From positions 26,132 through 90,131 of the forward strand of contig NZ_JAHWGP010000034.1 in assembly GCF_020873915.1 (NCBI RefSeq): a DNA stretch of 64,000 bases. The letters are read 5' to 3'. Origin of the DNA: Streptomyces sp. DH5. GTDB lineage: Bacteria; Actinomycetota; Actinomycetes; Streptomycetales; Streptomycetaceae. Positions 10,458 through 18,126 of this stretch are shown in pieces (position 1 is the stretch's first letter; each line of letters starts with the position of its first letter). The notes under the pieces were generated by a model. That model saw only the letters and a list, made by a program, of their open reading frames with translations. It was not told where the DNA came from and ran no database searches. The position numbers and the translations under genes are program-made.

Positions 10458-10982
10458 TCAGACGCGGAGCCACTCCGTGGTGACCACCTCGTCGCCGGTG
10501 CGCAGGCGCAGGGCGAAGGGGCCCCCGGGCGGGGTGTCCGCGGCGAAGCGGCCCATGTCGTCGGCGGTGAGCGCGGCGGTGGCCCGAGGGCCGGCGAGTA
10601 CCTCGACACGGGCCGGCTGGGGCGGCAGCACCTGCCCCATCAGGCCCTGCGCGCTCACCTCCACGTCCAGCGTCACCTCGCCCGCGCTGAACGTCAGCAT
10701 GCGCGGCACGTCCGTCGCTCCCCTGACCGGGACGGCGTCGACCAGCGAGTCGAAGGTCAGCTCGGCGACACGGGCGTCGAGGTCGTACAACGCGTAGGCG
10801 TCGACGGCGACCTGCAGCAGGGCGGAAGGCAGCGGGTCCAGGACGGCCGCCGCCTGCCGGAGTTCCTCCTCCAGCAGCCCGATGGCGAAGTCGTCGTCGC
10901 GTTCCACGTCGCCGCCCGCGTCGCCCACGTGGTTCATGTCGCCCACGTGGTTCACGTCGTTCATCTCGCTCTTGTCGCTCAC
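10458..10982 (-). CDS. 174-residue protein coupled to the sigma factor; possible anti-sigma partner
   Basis: I do not recognise a named family. The acidic N terminus carries two copies of NHVGD, encoded by an 18-bp direct repeat at 10921-10956. A helical part follows (LLEEELRQAAAVLDPLPSALLQVAVDAYALYDLDARVAELTFDSL). The C-terminal half is strand-rich (MLTFSAGEVTLDVEVSAQGLMGQVLPPQPARVEV...PFALRLRTGDEVVTTEWLRV). There is no membrane segment. GTG 10982 overlaps the sigma-factor stop by four bases (GTGA), so the two are translationally coupled. That arrangement is usual for a sigma factor and its antagonist, so a cytoplasmic anti-sigma role is a reasonable inference but unproven. Confidence 0.8.
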   Translation of the reverse strand: MSDKSEMNDVNHVGDMNHVGDAGGDVERDDDFAIGLLEEELRQAAAVLDPLPSALLQVAVDAYALYDLDARVAELTFDSLVDAVPVRGATDVPRMLTFSAGEVTLDVEVSAQGLMGQVLPPQPARVEVLAGPRATAALTADDMGRFAADTPPGGPFALRLRTGDEVVTTEWLRV

Positions 10983-11554
10983 GCCGCCCCCCGTGCCTCG
11001 AGCCGGGCCCGCAGCCGGCGCAGACAGCGCTGCCGCAACGGCCCGATGCTGCCCACCGCGATGTCGAGCGCGGCGGACACCTCCTGATAACTGGGCGTCG
11101 GCGAGGCGATCAGCACCCGGAGCAACTGCCTGCACCGCTCGCCGAGTTCCTCGAACTCCTGCCACAGCCGCCGCACGCTCTCGCTCCGCGCCTCCGCTTC
11201 CTCCGCCTCCAGCAGCGACTGCTCCGGCGTGCCGTCCTCACTGACCCGGTCCAGCAGGTGCGGATCGTCCGTCAGCATCAGCCGGCGCGCGTTCCTGTGC
11301 ACCTTCAGGCACTCGTGCCGCGCGGTACTGGCCAGCCAGGAGCCCGCCTTCTCCGGCTCCCGGATCCGCCCCAGATGCTGGGCGAACCGGAACCACACGG
11401 TCTGACAGACCTCGTGCGCGTCGGCGTCGGAGAGCCGGTGCGCGCGGACCACGGACCACACCAGCGGGCCCAGCCCTTCCACGATCGCCTTCCAGGCCGC
11501 CGCGTCACCGTCGACAGCGGACCGGACCAACGCACCGACTTCCCTGTGCTCCAC
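10979..11554 (-). CDS. ECF-like RNA polymerase sigma factor
   Basis: This 191-residue protein has only sigma regions 2 and 4. Region 2 spans about residues 8-90: LVRSAVDGDAAAWKAIVEGLGPLVWSVVRAHRLSDADAHEVCQTVWFRFAQHLGRI, then the -10 recognition part WLASTARHECLKVHRNARR. Region 4 spans about residues 135-185: CRQLLRVLIASPTPSYQEVSAALDIAVGSIGPLRQRCLRRLRARL. GTG 11554 has GAGGGGTGGGA upstream. It lies 59 bp downstream of the subtilisin gene on the same strand and is coupled to the 174-residue partner. It probably directs transcription of this four-gene island. Confidence 0.92.
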   Translation of the reverse strand: MEHREVGALVRSAVDGDAAAWKAIVEGLGPLVWSVVRAHRLSDADAHEVCQTVWFRFAQHLGRIREPEKAGSWLASTARHECLKVHRNARRLMLTDDPHLLDRVSEDGTPEQSLLEAEEAEARSESVRRLWQEFEELGERCRQLLRVLIASPTPSYQEVSAALDIAVGSIGPLRQRCLRRLRARLEARGAA

Positions 11555-11613
11555 GGTCCCACCCCTCGTGTACGGCACGTCATGGTACGCCGCGGAGGGG
11601 ACGGCTCCGGCCC

Positions 11614-13044
11614 TCATGCCCGGGCCGCGGGCGGTGACACCCGCACCGGGCGCCAGGTGGGCGGCAGCAGAGCGGGCACGTGCGACCCGCGCACCTCGGC
11701 GAACTCCGTCGTGGCGTGCATCACTTGCCGCCGTGCCGTGCGCGGGTCGGTCAGGGCCCGCGCGGTCATGTGGGCGGCGATCATGCCGACGGCGACGGGG
11801 GTGGCGAACGACGTCCCGCTCCACTGGGCGAGCCCCTCGAACATCACCTGGTCCGGCTTGGCGGGACCGCCGTCGTCGCTCAGGACGCCGTTGTGTCGGG
11901 GGTGGAGACAGGTGCAGGGGTAGGTGAAACCGTAGCGGCAGGCGTCGTAGGTGGAGTGCTGGTACACGTACGGGACGGGGGTGTCGAAACCGGTGAGGGC
12001 GCTGGTGAGGCGCTCGCCGGGCGCGTACGCCTTCACCCAGCCGCCGTGGTTGCTGAAGCAGGCGCCGTGCTCGCCGTCGCCGCGCAGGGCGCCGACGGAC
12101 AGCACGGCGTTCTCGTAGCCGGGCAGGTCGGCGTAGGCGGCGGGCCAGAAGGGCGTGGCGCTGCCGTTGTTGCCGGCGGCGGCGACCAACAGGGTGCGCT
12201 GCCTGCGCAGTTCGCGCATGAAGGCGTCGACGCCGAGGAGGCCGTCGGTGCGGCCGTTGGAGGTTCCGGCGGACAGGCTGATGACGTCGGGCCAGCCGCC
12301 CTCGTCGACGGCGTCGAAGAGCTTCTCGCCGAACTCGGACTCCAGGACGGCCCCGGCGTCGTTGAGCGTGCCGCGCACGGTGATGTCGGTGTTGGGGGCG
12401 ACGGCGGCGACGAGTCCGGCGATGAACGTGCCGTGGCCGCAGTACTGCCGGAGGATGCCGTCGCCGTCGCACTCGGCGACCTGGGCGTCGCCGCGGGTGT
12501 GGGCGAGCAGCGGGTAGGAGCGGTGGTCGTGCATGAGGCCGGTGTCGACGACGAGGACCCCGACGGCGCTGTCCGGGTCGTGGTCGCCCTCGGCGGCAGC
12601 CGGGTTGGGCCGCGTGCCGGGCGCCACGGGCACGGGCTCGTCGCCGGGACAGGCGTTGACGGCGATCGACACCACGTGGTTGCGGCTGATCATCCGGTGT
12701 CCCGTGCGGCCCTCGGTCGCCGAGAGGGCGCGCAGCGCGCCCGCCACGGCAGGGTCACCGCTGCCGTCGCCCCGGCCCGGGTCGGCGACCTGGATGCGGG
12801 TGATGCCGGAGCGGTTGGTCTCGGGGCCCGCGCGGCGCACGTGGTCCGGGGCGAGCCCGGCGAAGGTGGTGAAGTGCTGCCGCACCGTGTCCTCGACGAC
12901 GCGGGCCTCCTCCCCGTCGCGGGCGAGGACGACACCCTTCTCGTAGAGGAACTCGCCCGCGTCGTCCGGACCGATCGCCAGGGGGACGTCGGGCATGGAA
13001 CGCTGGATCTGCGCGAACTGCTCACGGAATCGCTGTGGTGCCAT
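11614..13044 (-). CDS. Subtilisin-like (S8) serine protease without signal peptide
   Basis: This is a 476-residue protein. The S8 catalytic triad is visible: Asp in GVLVVDTGL, His in QYCGHGTFIAGLVAAV and Ser in WSGTSFATPVAVGMIAAH. The oxyanion-hole Asn is in LLVAAAGNNGS. The first roughly 170 residues are not a signal peptide or a clear inhibitor-type propeptide; they begin MAPQRFREQFAQIQRSMPDV, so the enzyme is probably cytoplasmic. A cysteine-rich insert (DACRYGFTYPCTC) precedes the catalytic serine. ATG 13044 follows GGAGGA. The gene is first in an operon with the sigma factor and its partner, and is divergent from the CHAT gene. Confidence 0.93.
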   Translation of the reverse strand: MAPQRFREQFAQIQRSMPDVPLAIGPDDAGEFLYEKGVVLARDGEEARVVEDTVRQHFTTFAGLAPDHVRRAGPETNRSGITRIQVADPGRGDGSGDPAVAGALRALSATEGRTGHRMISRNHVVSIAVNACPGDEPVPVAPGTRPNPAAAEGDHDPDSAVGVLVVDTGLMHDHRSYPLLAHTRGDAQVAECDGDGILRQYCGHGTFIAGLVAAVAPNTDITVRGTLNDAGAVLESEFGEKLFDAVDEGGWPDVISLSAGTSNGRTDGLLGVDAFMRELRRQRTLLVAAAGNNGSATPFWPAAYADLPGYENAVLSVGALRGDGEHGACFSNHGGWVKAYAPGERLTSALTGFDTPVPYVYQHSTYDACRYGFTYPCTCLHPRHNGVLSDDGGPAKPDQVMFEGLAQWSGTSFATPVAVGMIAAHMTARALTDPRTARRQVMHATTEFAEVRGSHVPALLPPTWRPVRVSPPAARA

Positions 13045-13090
13045 GGCGGGTCCTCCACTCGGGTGGCGGCGGCCGGGGCCGCGGAGCTCT

Positions 13091-13133
13091 CGTGATGCAG
13101 AGCCGGCGGACGCCTTTTTGATACAACATCACG
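13091..13133. promoter_or_regulatory. Divergent promoter region with CGTGATG/CATCACG inverted repeat
   Basis: The 126-bp gap between the divergent protease and CHAT genes contains CGTGATG (13091-13097) and its exact complement CATCACG (13127-13133), 29 bp apart. Between them lies an AT-rich patch, TTTTTGATACAAC. The symmetrical placement suggests that one regulator or the island's sigma factor controls both directions. I could not assign -35/-10 hexamers confidently. Confidence 0.4.
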
Positions 13134-13170
13134 TCTGTGGGGGCTGGTTGCGGAGCACTACCATCGTGGG

Positions 13171-15777
13171 GTGACAGCCGGAAGCGACTCGGTGCCGGAA
13201 CTGCTGCCGATGGTGTTCGCCGCACCGGGTGAGGCGCTGGCGAGGGCGGAGGAGGTCCTCAGCGGCCGTCCCGCGCCGCTGCGCGCCTCCGTCGCCCATC
13301 AGGTGATCGGCATCTGGCAGCGGGACTTCGGCGACATGCGGCTCGCCCTGAGCCATCTGCGGCGGGCGCGAGCCTGGGCGGCACGCGCGGAGTCGGCCGA
13401 TCGGGAGGCGGACGTCCTCGGCACGCTCGGGGTGGCGCTGGTGCACGCCGGGCGTACCCGGCAGGGCATGGACGCCCTGCGCCGGGGCGTCGAGATCGGC
13501 AGCGGGCACACCCGGGCCCGGGTGCTGTTCCGGCTGGCGTACTCGTGGTGGGTGCTGGGCCACCACAAGGAGGCGCTGGAGGACGTACGGCGGGCGATTC
13601 CCGTGCTGCGGCAGGCCGATGACGTCATCTGGACGGCGCGTGCGCTGACGCTGCGGGCGACGGTGCACCTGGCGCTCGGCTCGGTGGACCGGGCGGACTC
13701 CGACTTCGCCGCGGCGGAGGCCCTGTGGGAGACCACCGGCCAGGAGCACGACAAGGCGGACGCCGTGGAGAGCCGGGGCCTGGCGGCGTTCCGCTCGGGT
13801 GACGTCCCGGTCGCGCTGCGGCTGCTCGACGAGGCGGAGGAACGGTACGCCAAACTGGGCACGCCCACGTTCATGCTGAGCATCCGGCGCTGTGAGGTGC
13901 TGATGGCGGCGGGGCTCGCGGCGGAGGCGCTGGTCGAGGCGGACACCGCGCTGGGTGCGCTGGACGGGATCGGCGGGCAGTCGACGCGCAGGGCGGAGCT
14001 GCTGCTGGCCGCCGCGCGGGCGGCCCGGCTGGCGGACGAGCCGCGGACGGCGATCGTGCGGGCGGAGCGGGCCGTGCGGCTGTTCGCGGGGCAGCGGCGC
14101 ACCTGGTGGGAGGCGCACGCCCGGCTGGTGCTGATCGGGGCCCGGCACGCGGCGGGACGGCGTTCGGGCCGGCTGGTCGCGGACGCGGCGGCGGTGGCGG
14201 AGCGACTGGTCGCGCTGGGTGCTCCGGCGGCGCCCGAGGCGTCGCTGCTGGCGGGCCGGATCGCGCTGGATCTCGGCTGGACCGGGGACGCGGAGCGGCA
14301 TCTGACGGCCGCCGCGCGCAGCCGGCGCGGCGGGCCACCGCTCGCCCGGATGACGGGCTGGGCGGCCCAGGCGCTGCGCGCGCAGGCCGCCGGTTCCCCA
14401 CGCGGGGTGCTGGAGGCCTGCCGGCGCGGTCTGGACGTGCTCGACGACCACCGGATGACCCTGGGCGCCTCCGAGTTGCGGGCCAGGGCCACCGCGCAGG
14501 GCGCCGAGCTGGCCGCGCTCGCGCAGAAGGCCGGCATGGTCTCGGGCGGGCCGCGGCGGCTGCTGGTGTGGAGCGAGCGCTGGCGGGCCACCGCCCTGTC
14601 CGCGCCGCCCACCCGTCCCCCGGCCGACCCGGCGCTGCTCAGCGGCATGACGGCCTACCGGGAGATCGCCGCCCGCGCGGAGGAGGCGCGGAGGGACGGC
14701 AGGCCGGTGCCGGCCCTGGAGCGGGAGCAGCGGCGCCTGGAGCGGGAGATCCGGTCCCGGACCCTGCACATGCGGGGCGCGGCTCCGGACGGCGGGGACC
14801 GCTTCGACGTCGGCCGGCTGCTGGCGCGGCTGGGTCAGGACGTACTGCTGGTGGAGCTGGCCGTGCTCGACGGGCGGGTGCAGGTCCTGCTGTGCGGGCG
14901 GGGCAGGGTGCGCAGGTTCGAGGCGGGGCTGCTGGCGGCGGCCGAGACGGAGGCCGAGCACGTACAGGCGGGGCTGCGGCGGCTGGCCCACCCGGGGGCT
15001 CAGGCGCGGCTGCCGGTGGTGGAGGCGGCGGGCCGGCGGCTGGAGGAGCTGCTGCTGGGCCCGGCCGCGGCGCACCTCGGGGACGGGCCGGTGGTGATCG
15101 TGCCGCCCGGGCGGCTGCACCGGGTGCCCTGGGCGCTGCTGCCCTCGCTGCGGGAACGGGTGCTGAACGTGTCGCCGTCGGCGAGCAGTTGGCTGCGGGC
15201 GAAGGAGACGGCGCCGCCGCGCGGGGGCCGCCAGGTGCTGGTGCGCGGTCCCGGACTGGCGACGGGCGGCGCGGAGGTGCGGGAACTGGCGGGCCGCTAC
15301 GCCGGTGCGACGGTCCTGGAGCACGAGGACGCGACGGTCCCGGGGGTGCTGAAGGAGCTGGACGGGGCGGTGCTGGCGCACATCGCCGCGCACGGTGCGT
15401 TCCGCGCGGACGGTCCGTTGTTCTCGTCGCTGCGGATGGCCGACGGTCCGCTGATCGTGCACGACTTCGAGCGGCTGGACCGCAGCCCGTACCGGATCAT
15501 CCTGTCGTGCTGCGACACGGCCCGGTTCGCCTCGGTCGGCGCGGACGAACTCCTCGGTCTGGTCACGGCGTTGCTGCCGCTGGGTACGGCGGGGGTGGTG
15601 GCGTGCAGTGCGCCGGTGAACGACGCGGCGGTCGTGCCGCTGATGCTCGCCCTGCACGAGGGCCTGGACCGGGGACTCACCCTGGCGGAGGCGCTGCGTG
15701 ACGCCCGCGGCGCGCAGCCGCGGGACGCGTCGCACCGGGCGACGGGATGGGCGTTCACCGCGTTCGGGGCGGCGTGA
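13171..15777 (+). CDS. TPR-CHAT caspase-like protein
   Basis: This 868-residue protein has an N-terminal array of helical TPR-like repeats (about residues 15-480). Examples are ALSHLRRARAWAARAESADREADVLGTLGVALVHAGRTRQGMDALRRG and later copies. A C-terminal CHAT (caspase HetF associated with TPRs) domain occupies about residues 560-868. The putative catalytic dyad is His741 in AHIAAHGAFR and Cys781 in LSCCDTARF, equivalent to the SxC motif of the family. A substrate-pocket strand GTAGVVACSAPVNDAAV follows, then a terminal helix. CHAT proteins are cysteine endopeptidases of the caspase/separase clan; the TPRs usually sense partners. GTG 13171 has GTGGGG upstream. Divergence from the S8 protease and sigma genes suggests a shared function, perhaps proteolytic activation of one by the other. 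Confidence 0.92.
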   Translation: MTAGSDSVPELLPMVFAAPGEALARAEEVLSGRPAPLRASVAHQVIGIWQRDFGDMRLALSHLRRARAWAARAESADREADVLGTLGVALVHAGRTRQGMDALRRGVEIGSGHTRARVLFRLAYSWWVLGHHKEALEDVRRAIPVLRQADDVIWTARALTLRATVHLALGSVDRADSDFAAAEALWETTGQEHDKADAVESRGLAAFRSGDVPVALRLLDEAEERYAKLGTPTFMLSIRRCEVLMAAGLAAEALVEADTALGALDGIGGQSTRRAELLLAAARAARLADEPRTAIVRAERAVRLFAGQRRTWWEAHARLVLIGARHAAGRRSGRLVADAAAVAERLVALGAPAAPEASLLAGRIALDLGWTGDAERHLTAAARSRRGGPPLARMTGWAAQALRAQAAGSPRGVLEACRRGLDVLDDHRMTLGASELRARATAQGAELAALAQKAGMVSGGPRRLLVWSERWRATALSAPPTRPPADPALLSGMTAYREIAARAEEARRDGRPVPALEREQRRLEREIRSRTLHMRGAAPDGGDRFDVGRLLARLGQDVLLVELAVLDGRVQVLLCGRGRVRRFEAGLLAAAETEAEHVQAGLRRLAHPGAQARLPVVEAAGRRLEELLLGPAAAHLGDGPVVIVPPGRLHRVPWALLPSLRERVLNVSPSASSWLRAKETAPPRGGRQVLVRGPGLATGGAEVRELAGRYAGATVLEHEDATVPGVLKELDGAVLAHIAAHGAFRADGPLFSSLRMADGPLIVHDFERLDRSPYRIILSCCDTARFASVGADELLGLVTALLPLGTAGVVACSAPVNDAAVVPLMLALHEGLDRGLTLAEALRDARGAQPRDASHRATGWAFTAFGAA

Positions 15778-15828
15778 AACCGGCGGACGGCGGTGACCCA
15801 GGCGTGACGCCGTGACGCCGTGACGAAG

Positions 15829-15860
15829 GGAGCCGCACCGGATGATTCCGGTGCGGCTCC
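15829..15860. terminator. Bidirectional terminator between CHAT gene and tRNA-Pro
   Basis: GGAGCCGCACCGG (15829-15841) pairs perfectly with CCGGTGCGGCTCC (15848-15860) around a 6-nt loop. It stands between the convergent ends of the CHAT gene and the minus-strand tRNA gene and can end both transcripts. Confidence 0.8.
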
Positions 15861-15873
15861 CCGTCGACTTCCG

Positions 15874-15947
<74 letters not shown>

Positions 15948-16089
15948 ATGCGCCGCACACGGTGAACCGCGTGATCACGCAGGTCAACCCTACCGCATGC
16001 GGGCGGTGGCGCCGGTACGCCCTGATCGGTCGCCCGGCCCGCTGCCGGGCTCCGGCCGGCCCTGCGACCGGTGAACCGCATCTTTGTCC

Positions 16090-16105
16090 TGTCAAAAGGT
16101 TGACA
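16090..16105. promoter_or_regulatory. Operator-like dyad TGTCAA-N4-TTGACA
   Basis: A perfect inverted repeat TGTCAA-AAGG-TTGACA lies 66 bp upstream of the oxidoreductase start at 16172. Its right arm could also act as a -35 box. TGTCAA/TTGACA halves recur in the divergent inositol promoter near 34005 and 34063, so a common regulator is possible. Confidence 0.5.
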
Positions 16106-16171
16106 TGATCCCGGGTGCGCGCAGAGGGTGAGCGGGCAGCAGGACACGGACCGGGCCGGAGAGAGGCTTTC

Positions 16172-17341
16172 ATGGTGGATGCACTGGGTGTCGCCGTCGT
16201 CGGATTCGGCTGGATGGGGCGGGTGCACACCCAGGCGTACGCGCGGGTCCGCCACCACTATCCGCATCTCCCCCTGCGTCCGGAGCTGGTCGCGGTCGCC
16301 GAGGAGGTGCCGGGCCGGGCCAAGGAGGCCGCGGCGCAGTTCGGGTTCGCCTCGACCGCCCGTGACTGGCGCGAGGTGGCCGCCGATCCCCGCGTCCGGG
16401 CGGTCAGCATCACCGCGCCGAACTTCCTGCACCGTGAGATCGGTGTCGCCATGGCGGAGGCCGGCAAGCACATCTGGATCGAGAAGCCGGTGGGTCTCGG
16501 CCCCGGGGACGCCCGTGCGGTGGCCGACGCGGTCGCCGGGGCGGGGGTCCAGGGCGCGGTCGGCTTCAACTACCGCAACGCGCCCGCCGTGGAGGCGGCC
16601 CGGGAGCTGATCGCCTCCGGTGAGATCGGCACGGTCACCCATGTGCGCGTCCGGCTGTTCAGCGACTACGCCGCCCACCCCGAGGGTGCCCTCACCTGGC
16701 GCTACGAGCGGGAGCGGGGCGGTAGCGGAGTGCTGGGCGATCTGGCGTCGCACGGCGCCGACCTGGCCCGCTTCCTGCTCGGGGACATCACCTCGCTGAC
16801 CGCGGACACGGCGGTCTTCCTGCCCGAGCGGGCCCGTCCGGCGGGTGCCACGGCCGGCCACTCCCGTGCCACGGGCGGCGAACTCGGCCCGGTGGAGAAC
16901 GAGGACTACGTCAGCTGCCTGCTGCGGTTCGCCTCCGGGGCGCGCGGGGTGCTGGAGGCCTGCCGGGTGTCGGTGGGCGAGCAGAACAACTACGGCTTCG
17001 AGGTGCACGGCACCGAGGGGGCGGTGTTCTGGGACTTCCGCAGGATGAACGAGCTCGGCGTCAGCCGTGGCGGCGCCTACCAGGACCAGCCCGTCAGCAC
17101 GGTGTACGTCGGGCCGGGGGACGGGGAGTTCGGCGCCTTCCAGCCGGGGGCGGCGAACGCCATGGGGTACGACGATCTCAAGGTGATCGAGGCGTACCGG
17201 TTCCTGCGGTCCGTGGCGGAGGGGGTCCCCCAGGGGGCGACCCTGGCGGACGCGGTGCACAGCGCGGTGGTGCTGGACGCGATGGCACGGTCCGCGGAGA
17301 GCGGGGCGTGGGTGACGGTGGGCGGGCCGGGGGTGCTCTGA
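16172..17341 (+). CDS. Gfo/Idh/MocA family oxidoreductase
   Basis: This is a 389-residue NAD(P)-dependent dehydrogenase. The Rossmann loop is GVAVVGFGWMGRVHTQAY at the N terminus. The family's EKP motif is in HIWIEKPVGLGPGDA. The catalytic histidine region is VLGDLASHGADLARFLLG. Relatives oxidise inositol, scyllo-inosose or other cyclic polyols and sugars. Its place at the edge of an inositol region supports a cyclitol substrate, but the exact one is unknown. ATG 16172 is chosen because GGAGAGAGG precedes it; an upstream in-frame GTG has no such site. It stands alone behind an operator-like dyad, with a terminator-like hairpin at 17414-17441. Confidence 0.9.
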   Translation: MVDALGVAVVGFGWMGRVHTQAYARVRHHYPHLPLRPELVAVAEEVPGRAKEAAAQFGFASTARDWREVAADPRVRAVSITAPNFLHREIGVAMAEAGKHIWIEKPVGLGPGDARAVADAVAGAGVQGAVGFNYRNAPAVEAARELIASGEIGTVTHVRVRLFSDYAAHPEGALTWRYERERGGSGVLGDLASHGADLARFLLGDITSLTADTAVFLPERARPAGATAGHSRATGGELGPVENEDYVSCLLRFASGARGVLEACRVSVGEQNNYGFEVHGTEGAVFWDFRRMNELGVSRGGAYQDQPVSTVYVGPGDGEFGAFQPGAANAMGYDDLKVIEAYRFLRSVAEGVPQGATLADAVHSAVVLDAMARSAESGAWVTVGGPGVL

Positions 17342-17413
17342 CCGGTTCCCTCGCCCCCGCCGCCCCTTCCCGTCCCGTCCCTGGGGCCGCGCCCCAGCCC
17401 CCCTCGCGTAGTT

Positions 17414-17441
17414 CCCCGCGCCCCTTGTGAGGGGCGCGGGG
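17414..17441. terminator. Bidirectional terminator
   Basis: CCCCGCGCCCC (17414-17424) pairs perfectly with GGGGCGCGGGG (17431-17441) around the loop TTGTGA. This is a very common Streptomyces intergenic hairpin. It lies between the convergent oxidoreductase and TMEM175-like genes. Confidence 0.75.
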
Positions 17442-17466
17442 GTGTACCGGCGGCGGTTCCGCCGTC

Positions 17467-18072
17467 TCAGGCGTTCTCCCTTCGGCCCAGCCAGACCTTG
17501 ACCGGTAGCAGCACCAGCCACCACCACATGGCGGCGGGCCCGATCAACAGGGTCAGCGGGATGGTCACCAGGAACACCACCACCGTCGCGCCCAGGTCGA
17601 CGGCGTAGAGCGTCTCGTCCCGCACGGGCGCCGCCCCGCCGCGCAGCCAGGGGCGGCGGACGACGAGGGCGGCCAGCGCGATGTGGACCGCGCCGAGGGA
17701 GGCGACCGCCGCCGAGTAGATGACCACCGAGACCGGTTCGTCGCCGTACTCGGAGACCAGCGCGGTCGGGAACGGCAGCAGCGCCGCGAGCCCCAGTCCG
17801 AGCATGGTCAGCCCGATCACGTCCCCGTCCACCTGCCGAACGCTGCGGAAGATCGCCCGGTGGTCACGCCAGAAGCCGGCCAGCACCGCCAGGCTGATCG
17901 CGTAGGCGCCCAGGTTGGGCAGCGTGTCGCTCAGGGCCCGGCGGTACTCCTCCGGGTCCAGCCCCTGCGGCACGGAGATGTCCAGGACCAGCAGGGTGAT
18001 GGCGATGGCGAACACACCGTCGGCGAGCGCGACGAGCCGTTCGGGTCCGCCGTCCGGGGTCGGTTTCCTCAT
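17467..18072 (-). CDS. TMEM175/DUF1211-family membrane protein (intact copy)
   Basis: This 201-residue protein starts with [23 protein letters not shown], the F-A-I-T-type first helix that lines the pore in TMEM175 potassium channels. About five further hydrophobic segments follow, the last being WWWLVLLPVKVWLG. Function as a channel is family inference. ATG 18072 is preferred over GTG 18078 because a -10-like TACCGT (18085-18080) would start transcription at the ATG, giving a leaderless message. The left end of the 6.5-kb duplication lies inside this gene at 17714-17719. Its 5' part is therefore repeated at 24219-24577, where it is fused to another gene. Confidence 0.88.
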   Translation of the reverse strand: MRKPTPDGGPERLVALADGVFAIAITLLVLDISVPQGLDPEEYRRALSDTLPNLGAYAISLAVLAGFWRDHRAIFRSVRQVDGDVIGLTMLGLGLAALLPFPTALVSEYGDEPVSVVIYSAAVASLGAVHIALAALVVRRPWLRGGAAPVRDETLYAVDLGATVVVFLVTIPLTLLIGPAAMWWWLVLLPVKVWLGRRENA

Positions 18073-18126
18073 GCGCACGACGGTAGGCAGGCCGGTCCCG
18101 GCCCGGTGGCGTACACGCCTGGGCCG

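Noticed and set aside
11014-12472. Upstream in-frame extension of the sigma factor beyond GTG 11554
   Set aside because: The extension runs antisense-like through the protease gene in another frame with Arg-rich low-complexity sequence; GTG 11554 has a good ribosome site and gives the normal family length.
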